Shown: positions 7,480 through 15,600 of the stretch, one piece after another
How the letters are laid out: each line of letters starts with the position of its first letter
How positions within the stretch are numbered: position 1 is the stretch's first letter
From: Barthelona sp. PAP020
Taxonomy: Eukaryota; Metamonada: BaSk clade
Reading direction: 5' to 3'
DNA length: 24,663 bases
Assembly (NCBI GenBank): GCA_040182905.1
Contig: JARQWU010000152.1
Coordinates: 1-24,663 of the forward strand
Made by a program: the position numbers and the translations under genes
The notes under the pieces: generated by a model
The model's database searches: none
Seen by the model: the letters and a program-made list of their open reading frames with translations, nothing else
Told to the model about the DNA's origin: nothing

Positions 7480-8110
7480 ATTCGCCCGTTTTTTTTTTAT
7501 TCTTTCTTTATTTTTTTGAAGATTGATTGAATTAATCATTAATAAGACCTTTTATCAGTTTTGAATGGTTGAGAATAAAAATAGAATGATAGTTATGTTG
7601 ATTAATAATTTTGTGAATGATTTTGATCAAAATTCAATGATAATTATCAGAAAAAAATTGAACCGGTATGTATTAAGAATTAAATAAACGATTGTATGTT
7701 TGAACAAAAAAAAAATATTGCTTAAACTGATAGGATGGTTTATAAAGCTTAAAATTTGAGTTTATTTCCGGTTTATTTAATTTTTTCATAAAAATAAATG
7801 GTCTTTTTTCTTTGAAAATATTTGAAAAAGGAATCTTTTGTCAAACTTTAACTAATACATTATAAAAGCTTTATAAAGTTCACATCAATGCTTTTTTTTG
7901 AAAAAAAAGGTGGATTTGCAAAAACCAAAATTTTTTTTTTTTGAAAATTGCAAAATATTGTGTATTTAATTTGGGTATGTTACTATTGATACTTGTCGCT
8001 TTTTTTTTAAAAGAAATTTGGTTGTTTCCCAAGCAAATTTTCAGGTGAAAATAATAAGGGGAAGATTTTTTTGTCGTAAAACCATTATTTAATTTTTTTT
8101 ATCAACTTCT
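7480..8110. other. 631-bp intergenic region, homopolymer-rich, no gene seen
   Basis: The stretch is the 3' flank of alpha-SNAP and the upstream region of the Q-rich gene. A possible poly(A) signal AATAAA lies at 7574-7579. Long A and T runs are frequent (for example at 7494-7499 and 7931-7942). At 7891-7909 a C-T8-G-A8-G string makes a perfect 9-bp hairpin. No ORF or RNA gene is supported. Confidence 0.6.
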
Positions 8111-9568
8111 ATGTTCGGTAATTTTTTTGGAGGTAACCAACAACCTCAACAACAACAACAACAAATGGGTTTTAATATGGGATTTGGACAACCTCAACAA
8201 CAACAACAAATGGGTTTTGGAATGAATCAACAACCTCAACAACAACAACAAATGGGTTTTGGAATGAATCAACAACCTCAACAACCTCAACAACCCCAAC
8301 AAAACTCAGGTTTTGGTGCTATGATGGGAAACATGATGGGAAACCTGTTTGGTGGTATTACTGGTGGTTCTAACCAACAAAGCAATCAATCAGCTCAGTC
8401 TGAAGATTTTGGTCCTTTGACTCCTGGACAAACTCCTAGTGAGATTCCTCAAATTCCCTTGATGTGGGAAGCTGATGTTGTTATGGAAATGCCTTTAATG
8501 CCTATGCCTATGCAAGGTCATATTTATCATGACTTCGTTAATCAACGTGAACGTTTTGATGGATATGGTATGATTGATTACAAGTTCTTTGGTTTAAAGA
8601 AGGAAGTTAAGATGCCTATGAAAGAAATTGAAGATTTGGATAATGAAATGGGTTCATATGCTATCCCTCCTTTTGCTGAATTTAAGGGTTATCAAACATG
8701 TCGTGGAATTGAATGTCAGGTTTGGTATTTTGATTTCTTCAGTATGTTACCTACTACCATACACGTTAATGCTACTATGGGACAAGATGGAAAGATGGAA
8801 TACAAGTTGGTGCATTCCTACACTAGATTCTTGGGAATGGATACCAACATGAAGTTTTCCAACTTCGTTGGACGTTATTTGGAAGATTCTTTGTTCCAAT
8901 TACCCTTCCCCATTGTTCCTCCTCCTGCTGTTGTTCAAAACTTCTTCATTTATGATGCTACCAATAAGAAGCCTATTAATGGTACTTTTTCCATTCAGGG
9001 AAACAATAACAATTATATGACTCAAGAACAAAAGAATTTCACAAAGGGAGAATGCAAGGTCCAAATTCCCCTTGGAGTCTTTGACATCAATGTTATGGCT
9101 GATGGATACATGCCTTATATTCAAAGAATTGAGCTTGCTTCTCCTAAGGCTACCACTATTTTCATGTGTCCCATCATGCAACCTAATCAAAAGCGTATTG
9201 TTTTGTCTTGGGGAGTTTGTCCCAGAGATTTGGATCTTTATGTTAGAGATATGGGTACTAATGAATTGGTTTATTACAAATCTCGTCATGCCAGTAATCT
9301 GCACTTAGATATTGACGTTACCAGTGGTTGTGGTCCTGAAACTGTTACTTTGACTAATTGTATGAATCCTGTTAAGATCAGTGTTCATCAATTTTCATCT
9401 GATGGGTCTATTGTTGGTTCTGGTGCTACAATTACCATTTTTGGTGCTCAAGGAATTGAACATGTTATTCCTTTCGATCAACATCCCGTACTTGTTGAAG
9501 GTAATAGATGGTGGCCTGTTGCCTTTTATAATCCTCAAACTAGTGAGATTAATCTTCGTTCTGAATAA
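8111..9568 (+). CDS. Q/GFG-repeat protein with LolA-like and DUF2135-like regions
   Basis: The frame has 485 codons, starts MFGNFFGGNQQPQQQQQQMG and ends TAA. Residues 1-95 are prion-like low complexity built from QQPQQQQQMGFGMN repeats plus Met/Gly segments. Residues about 117-262 hold a soluble-looking domain with GHIYHDFVNQRERFDGYGM and CRGIECQVWYFD, which recalls the fold and Cys pattern of LolA-like/ependymin-related lipid-binding proteins. Residues about 275-345 resemble a carboxypeptidase-regulatory-like beta sandwich (IYDATNKKPINGTFSI...YMPYIQRIEL). Residues about 362-480 match a DUF2135/YfaP-type domain through RIVLSWGVCPRDLDLYVRDM and GPETVTLTN. No signal peptide is visible, which is odd for domains of mostly extracellular or periplasmic type. 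Codons are more C-ending (AAC, TTC, ACC) than in neighbours, suggesting high expression. Domain names are inferences from motifs; the role is unknown. Confidence 0.85.
   Translation: MFGNFFGGNQQPQQQQQQMGFNMGFGQPQQQQQMGFGMNQQPQQQQQMGFGMNQQPQQPQQPQQNSGFGAMMGNMMGNLFGGITGGSNQQSNQSAQSEDFGPLTPGQTPSEIPQIPLMWEADVVMEMPLMPMPMQGHIYHDFVNQRERFDGYGMIDYKFFGLKKEVKMPMKEIEDLDNEMGSYAIPPFAEFKGYQTCRGIECQVWYFDFFSMLPTTIHVNATMGQDGKMEYKLVHSYTRFLGMDTNMKFSNFVGRYLEDSLFQLPFPIVPPPAVVQNFFIYDATNKKPINGTFSIQGNNNNYMTQEQKNFTKGECKVQIPLGVFDINVMADGYMPYIQRIELASPKATTIFMCPIMQPNQKRIVLSWGVCPRDLDLYVRDMGTNELVYYKSRHASNLHLDIDVTSGCGPETVTLTNCMNPVKISVHQFSSDGSIVGSGATITIFGAQGIEHVIPFDQHPVLVEGNRWWPVAFYNPQTSEINLRSE
8137..8300 (+). repeat. In-frame 42-bp tandem repeat coding QQP(Q)n-MGFGMN
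   Basis: A 42-bp unit (CCTCAACAACAACAACAAAT onward through GGGTTTTGGAATGAAT) recurs nearly identically within 8189-8290, flanked by shorter CAA-rich partial units. The near identity of the DNA, not only of the protein, points to recent slippage or unequal exchange. The unit keeps frame, so it should vary in copy number between strains. Confidence 0.85.
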
Positions 9569-9601
9569 GTTTTTGCTTATTTGTAATTTTTGTTTATAAT
9601 T

Positions 9602-9607
9602 AATAAA
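9602..9607 (+). terminator. Possible poly(A) signal for the Q-rich gene
   Basis: AATAAA lies about 34 bases after the TAA of the Q-rich gene, in a TAATTAATAAATTAAA context. It is the best-placed such signal in the window, but the hexamer alone is weak evidence. Confidence 0.4.
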
Positions 9608-9791
9608 TTAAATGTGCTTTAAGTTGGTAAATAATTGTGAATGTTTTTTCTTTTTCTTGTGTTCAATCATTGTTTCATAAATTCTCTTGTTATGGCAATA
9701 AAAAAATCATAAATGGGGTATTTTTTCATTCAATTTTGGTTTTTTAGTTATTTCTTGTCAACAATTTTTACCGTTGAAGTTTATTTTATTT

Positions 9792-9924
9792 TTCTTCTTG
9801 CACGAAGATTTTCCAGAACTTACCCAAATCAGAGACTAGCAATCTCAGTTGACTAATAAATTACAAACCTTAATCTTGATTTTTTTCGGAGGGTGCCTTG
9901 TTAAAGGGGCCTCTTTTTATAAAG
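9792..9924. repeat. Dispersed repeat, copy 1
   Basis: About 130 bp align with 12144-12282 in the same orientation at roughly 70-75% identity by eye. Shared blocks are TTTTCCAGAACTTAYCCAAA followed by TCAGAGACT, then GTTGACTAATAAAT and AAACCTTAATCTT, and a GC-richer tail ending TAAAG. I found no convincing inverted partner within the next 700 bp, unlike copy 2. No coding potential is conserved between copies. Confidence 0.8.
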
Positions 9925-10062
9925 AAAATAGCAATAATTGTTTTTAAAAAAGAAAAGTAAAGGAAGGAAACAGATCCCACAAGAAAGCTGCAAACAGCTG
10001 AAATAGTATCTCAAAGATACCGAAAGGGTGCATTGTAAGTAACAAACCTGATAAAACATAAA

Positions 10063-10452
10063 ATGAAGTTGCTAAAGGTAGATTCTATGGAAGGGTTCTG
10101 TGAAAGATATGGACACTTGAACATCGAACTCCCAATTTCACAAGAGGAATCGATAAGTATTTTGTTGCAAGAAAAAATCAGAGGAGATCTTACACCAAGA
10201 GTGATCATGGGAATAGTAGCAACGGATGCTTCACCTTTAAAAAGGGATTGCGACAAAAACAAGCAACACCACGAGAATGCAGTCAAAATAGGCAGACTGT
10301 TCAAACGATATTGCCCTTATAGAGTTACCACAATAAATGTTGCAAAATTAATAAAGATTGTGAGTCCCCTTGATCTTCTTTTCAACACAAACATCAATGT
10401 ACTCTTTCAAACACAACAAAAGACAGGCCACTCTTGTTCAAGTCCTATATAA
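10063..10452 (+). CDS. Doubtful small ORF, 129 aa
   Basis: An open frame of 129 codons starts MKLLKVDSMEGFCERYGHLN and ends TAA. It lies just after repeat copy 1 and convergent with the WD40 gene. The base composition is less AT-rich than typical intergenic DNA here, and the product is mixed in character without a recognised domain or motif. The opposite strand is also open over much of the stretch (10304-10011), which weakens the case. It could be a small lineage-specific gene or a remnant of an inserted element. Confidence 0.3.
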   Translation: MKLLKVDSMEGFCERYGHLNIELPISQEESISILLQEKIRGDLTPRVIMGIVATDASPLKRDCDKNKQHHENAVKIGRLFKRYCPYRVTTINVAKLIKIVSPLDLLFNTNINVLFQTQQKTGHSCSSPI

Positions 10453-10605
10453 ATGCACTTGAGATGATGCATTATTAAATGAAAGAATTATGACGCTTTA
10501 TAAAATGAAAAGGTAAAACCTTGGAAATCGCCTTCTGCTGATGAAAAAGAAATTAGTGACACAAAAAAAATTTATAAAACGCATAAAGCCATCAGATCCT
10601 CAAAG

Positions 10606-11811
10606 CTACATACTGCTAAATCTGTGGTCAAGCATATTTCCACCATTAGCTGCATTATTTCGAACAATATCTATGTCAATTTGCATAAATTCATTGGCTT
10701 CTTCTGCTGAAAGACAAATTCCTGATGACAAAAGTTCAACAATGATAGTATCAGTGTGTTTTAATTGATAATTCGTGAGTAAATGTGATACAACATTACC
10801 ATGAGGACGTGAGAGCTCAATTAGGTCTGATTTGTGAGTTTTAAGGACATCAACGAGATTTGAGATGTCAGAAATGATGTCAAACAATTTTATTGTGTTG
10901 TTTGAACAACTTCCATACGCTATTTGTGTCTTATCAGGGGATATAGCAAAGGAAAAACCGGAAGAGTCACAATTACAATGCACCTTTTGAATTTGCTGAT
11001 GGGTTTCAACATTGAATGAGGTAATATAGCCATCACCAGACATAATAAGCAGGATATAGGGTGATAAAAAATGAAGACAATATACTGAACCACCCATATC
11101 AAATGTATGAATGAGTGATCCGTCGTCCATGTTCCAGAGTTTGACTTTGTTCGATTGATCCCCAATAGCAATCATTCTTTCAGTTGGGTGGAAATCAATA
11201 GCTCTAATAAACCCACCTTGACTGAATGTACGAACAACAAACAAATCATCTGGGTCAACTAACTTGGCAATACCATCACTACCTCCAGTCAAAAGATATT
11301 TACCATCCGTTGATAATTTCACTCTCCAAATCCAACCAGTCGGAATTCTCTTTTCCAAGACAATACTCCCATTATTTGTGTCACTTTTCGTAAGATTTCC
11401 ATTACGATCACCATAATATACATAATTTGAACAAGAAGAAAAACAAATTCCAAAAATATTAGTTCCACCATTCAATCTACACAAGACGGAGAAATCTGGA
11501 AGGCTGTATATAATGATAGACCTATCATCGGAACATGTTGCCAACTTCTGCCCATTTGGTGAAATGGAAATACCATAAACATAGTGTGTATGCTCTTTCA
11601 ACATACGATTCAATGTTCCAGTTGCTACATCAATAACATGAACAGCTTGATAACTACCAACAACCAATTGTTTACCATTTGGCAAGTATTTACTGTCAAA
11701 CAAAGAACTAGAAATCACATTTGAAATTTCACCCCCACTATTTTCATCAATATTTAGAGGAAATAAACCACGAATAAATCCTCCTATTTCACCAGTTAAT
11801 TCAACAGACAT
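10606..11811 (-). CDS. WD40-repeat protein, 401 aa
   Basis: The frame starts MSVELTGEIGGFIRGLFPLN and ends TAG. Residues about 35-325 form a seven-blade WD40 propeller; recognisable repeats include YVYGISISPNGQKLATCSDD...SIIIYSL, WRVKLSTDGKYLLTGGSDG, FIRAIDFHPTERMIAIGDQS...VKLWNMD and FSFAISPDKTQIAYGSCS. The last about 75 residues are helical (LVDVLKTHKSDLIELSRPHG; LSAEEANEFMQIDIDIVRNN) and may be a protein-binding tail. No enzyme motif is seen and no specific orthologue is recognised, so the role is an unspecified scaffold. It is flanked on both sides by copies of one dispersed repeat. The antisense ORF at 10541-10768 is a shadow. Confidence 0.87.
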   Translation of the reverse strand: MSVELTGEIGGFIRGLFPLNIDENSGGEISNVISSSLFDSKYLPNGKQLVVGSYQAVHVIDVATGTLNRMLKEHTHYVYGISISPNGQKLATCSDDRSIIIYSLPDFSVLCRLNGGTNIFGICFSSCSNYVYYGDRNGNLTKSDTNNGSIVLEKRIPTGWIWRVKLSTDGKYLLTGGSDGIAKLVDPDDLFVVRTFSQGGFIRAIDFHPTERMIAIGDQSNKVKLWNMDDGSLIHTFDMGGSVYCLHFLSPYILLIMSGDGYITSFNVETHQQIQKVHCNCDSSGFSFAISPDKTQIAYGSCSNNTIKLFDIISDISNLVDVLKTHKSDLIELSRPHGNVVSHLLTNYQLKHTDTIIVELLSSGICLSAEEANEFMQIDIDIVRNNAANGGNMLDHRFSSM

Positions 11812-12143
11812 AATAAACTAACAAAAAAAAAGAAATAAACAGAAAGTAGAAATTGACGATTGACGATTTACTAGAAATTTTCAACATTCTTCCAAAATTC
11901 AAATTGCAAATATTCACCTCATCTCAATGAACGATGTTGACAAATATTCATTGGGTGCAGATGTTTTGTTTTCAGATTTGGTTGAACTCTTCTTTCTTTA
12001 ATACATCTAAACTATGAGCTATACAACCTATTCGGGTGATTAAGGGTTATGGTATTAAATTATGGCTATTTTCTCTGTTTATTGGGTGGAATTGATGTTT
12101 GTAACATTACACATTTAAATAAACTTCGATAATTTCTTTTCAT

Positions 12144-12282
12144 TTTCCTTCAGGTACGAACCTTTTCCAGAACTTATCCAAATCAGAGACTGGGAAAACT
12201 TTGTTGACTAATAAATAATAAACCTTAATCTTTATTCTTTCCGGGGCTTCAGTGTTCCTGAAAGGAACCTCACTTTCTAAAG
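12144..12282. repeat. Dispersed repeat, copy 2 (same orientation as copy 1)
   Basis: The stretch aligns with 9792-9924. Shared blocks are CCAGAACTTATCCAAATCAG, GTTGACTAATAAATAATAAA and CCTTAATCTTTATT. The tail holds a 6-bp hairpin GTTCCT-GAA-AGGAAC. Its first about 40 bp are also present inverted at 12441-12483. Confidence 0.8.
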
Positions 12283-12483
12283 ACCTACTCTTTCATAGGC
12301 TTTCGTAGGAGAGCTGCGCTTTATGAGGAGTGTGAAATACTGCATTACTAATTGCTCAAAAGAGCGTAACGCTCCGATATTTTGTAAGAATCCATCCTAA
12401 TTATGCAAGTTTTCATGCATTCACCGTGACAGGTCAAAACTTTGGGGGTAAGTTAAGGAAAAGTTCCGTACCTCGAGGGAAAA
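12144..12483. mobile_element. MITE-like element with degenerate inverted terminal repeats
   Basis: The left end (12144-12184: TTTCCTTCAGGTACGAACC then TTTTCCAGAACTTATCC) and the right end (12441-12483, read on the minus strand: TTTCCCTCGAGGTACGGAAC then TTTTCCTTAACTTACCC) are about 80% identical over 40 bp, and the match fades gradually outward. The about 340-bp unit has no transposase frame. The interior carries small hairpins (GAGCG-TAA-CGCTC near 12362-12374) and a direct repeat CTTTCATAGG/CTTTCGTAGG. I could not identify a clean target-site duplication. This fits an old non-autonomous inverted-repeat element; an ordinary inverted duplication of a dispersed repeat is the alternative. Confidence 0.5.
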
Positions 12484-12686
12484 AGGAAGAATTAGAAAAT
12501 TTCGATTCGCTAAAAATGAATGGCTCGTCAACAACCCTCATTTTTTATTATTTTTTTTTCAGTAACCAAAAGCCCAACATGAATGAAAGAATAAAACAGC
12601 ATGATATTTATGAAGTATGGTCAATGAGTTGAGAATAAAAGAAAATTATACCTCTGTTTTTCGTCATCTTTGTTTTACTTTTCATT

Positions 12687-15600
12687 TTACTCAAATAATA
12701 AGTCCATCAATTCATGAGTTGAAAGATTCAACAAAGAGAAACCAAAAATACCAAAATTTTCAACATTCTTCAAAATATTGGTAATGTTTATTTTCAAATC
12801 AGCAATTTGTTGAATCTTTCTTTGAATTTGTTCATCAACTACCGTAGAAATTTTAGATGCCAAAAAGGCTTTGAACATAAAGCTATCCAAATCAGTTGAA
12901 TGTATGTGTTTTAAATCATTGATAGCTAAGTTTTCTTTACCATTCAATACACCTAACAAAAATGTTAAATTTTTAAAACATTTCAAAGCAGGATATCTTT
13001 TCAAATTTATCTTTTGATTTTCCAGTATTAAAGCCAGAATTAAATTGATCATGAAAGTAATTCTACCTTCCACTTTTAGCACATATTCATTATCTGACTT
13101 TTTTGTTTCTGAAATCAATAGACCTTCCAAATTATCGCCAATTATATTGTAAAAGACATTATGACTTGTGAAATGTCCAAGTAAATCAAGTATTCCTTGC
13201 GATATATTGGTTGAATTATTTTTATAATTGATTGAAAATTCATTAATAAAATAACGATTCTTTTCATTTTCAAATATTTGAAATTTATCATTCAAATTAT
13301 GTATGAATTCATCATTATCGATCTTTTGAATATCATTATCGATAGAAATAATTCGTTTTTCTGTAAAATTTATTAAATATGTACATAAATCAGCAAATAT
13401 TTGAAAATTTTGTTTGTGATTTGTTTTGGTTTTATTTTCGATGAATTGAGTTTCCAAACGTTTAAGAAATTCGTATATAACATTCATTGAGATTGATTTT
13501 TCTTCAATAGATATGTACAAAATTGATAAGCATAAATCATTAGACCCATCAATAGTTTCCAAAATATCTTTTGCTTTTTTATCACTGATATTCCTATTGT
13601 TATTAATCTTTTGTTGTTGTTGATGTTGTTCTTCTTCTTCTTCTTTTGCAAAAAAGAATCTTTTTAACCACAGTTTGAATTGAGTTTCAAAATAATCATT
13701 GTGATTGTTATCATATTGCATGATACTGTCAAGTTTAGTAATATACACAATATTGCTAACAGCAGAGTATTGAACTGCAGTATCAATATCAATAGAACAT
13801 GAACATTTACATATTCTTAAAACTTTTTGTAGCTCACAAAGCATTTTAGCAACCTTAACAACAATACTAAGCTTCAAATCCAAACAATGATTGATATAAT
13901 ATTTACATTCTTTAGCTTGATCATCTAATCCTGCAATGTAAAAATAGTCACAAACATGTTGATCTTGATCAGAACTAATGTAACTTAAATAACTAGGATA
14001 CATCTCAACAACTTCAAAATTACATGATTCATAACTGTTCATATAATAATGTCTGTAAATATTCTCCACACAGATTTTTTCGCTTGATTCTTCTTCATCA
14101 TTTTCATCATCACGATCAGAATCAATCAATAACCTAATTTGACAATCAAGTTTGCTTTTATCCATAATGTTTGGACAATCAAATACTGATGGCAGAAAAT
14201 TTATAATATATTTGAAAATGTCAAAATTCACATATTGTTTTAAGTACTCTTCATATTCTTCTAATCTAAAAAGAAATGTTTCTTGCCAATTTGTTGTATT
14301 TGTATCTCTTTCATTTTTTAAATCATGAATATCTTGACATAGCTGTTTCCACCAACGCAATTGCTCATGGAAACAACACAACAAAATATGAATAAGAAAT
14401 GGTTGAAAATGTTTGAATTCAAGGAAAACAATTTCATTGGGAATATACTCATCTGATAATCGTTCTTGACATACTTCTTTAAAACAAGAAATATTTTTTG
14501 GGAATTTTCCATCGCAAATATTCATAAAAGTTTCAAAAAAATAAGAATATTCCGTTCTATCCTTGTTATTGCAAATATTTTCAAATTTTTCCACCAAATT
14601 TTCAAAATTTTTATGTAAATTAATGAATTTTTCAACAGTATCAAAGACATGGTAATCATTACCTTGCATTGCAAAAATACAATCCAAAAAAGAAATAATT
14701 TCTTCACTTGAACAAATGTTTTTCAATAATTGAGGATTGGTTTCAATATTTTGGAAAATATTCAAAAGTTCTTTAATGTTTTGTAAAATGAACAGTCTTT
14801 CTTCATATTTTTCATCATATATATTCATATTTTCTAATAAAATATCAATAGGTTGCTTATCAAACATACAACTATTTGTTACCAAAAGTTTTGAATGTTT
14901 TACACACAAATCTTTGTTTAATCTGGCATAAAACTTGCGTTTTGCTGATTCTTTTCGCATAAAATCAACAAAAAACAAAAATATATCTTCAAAATAAATT
15001 TCATTGTCATTCAATATTTCTGCTAGAATACTCGCTTCAGAATCTGTTTCAATAAACTTTTCAAATGTATATTTAACCAAACCTACTGAACTATTTTCAA
15101 TTGAAGATGACTTTGATAAACGTTTAATATGTCGTATTTCATCAATATGCGTCTCATTAAAGTTTAAGCTTTCACAAATATTTAACATGTCTAAAACATT
15201 AACAACATCATTATTTACACAAGAATAAAAAGTTAATATGCGTATATACTCATGTAAATTTCCACCATTTTCTTCATTCTTCTTTAATAATTTAGTAGTT
15301 AAAGGAATTTCATTCAAATAAGGTTGTTGAAATTCTTTATTAAAAACAAAAAGATTCTCAAACATTTCTTTGTCAATTTTCAATCCTTCTGTTAATAAAT
15401 AAGCGCACATATTTGTTTGATTCTTATTAAAGGTTAAACAACTTAACAAAAAATTCCCATAACCAATTTTGTCAATATTATCTAAAATGGCTATTTGATA
15501 ACTTTCTAATTGAATATTTTCCAAAGTTTTGTTGATTTTACAATCAAATTGAATCAAATCCACAAATATTTTGACAAAATCTTGCATTGATTCCTTATCT

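Noticed and set aside
8102-8302. Leu-rich minus-strand ORF that looks like a membrane segment
   Set aside because: It is the antisense reading of the CAA-rich repeats of the Q-rich gene.
2748-11811. Shared MSVEL start of the coiled-coil protein and the WD40 protein
   Set aside because: The similarity ends after about five residues and the proteins are otherwise unrelated, so it is chance.
12448-12562. A GTAAGT donor followed by a T-rich tract and CAG acceptor, resembling a spliceosomal intron
   Set aside because: The GTAAGTT is part of the right arm of the repeat element (same block inverted at 12144-12184), and no coding sequence with conserved features lies on either side.
12426-12632. 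68-codon plus-strand ORF
   Set aside because: Its first part is the right arm of the inverted-repeat element and the rest is low complexity; no gene-like feature is present.
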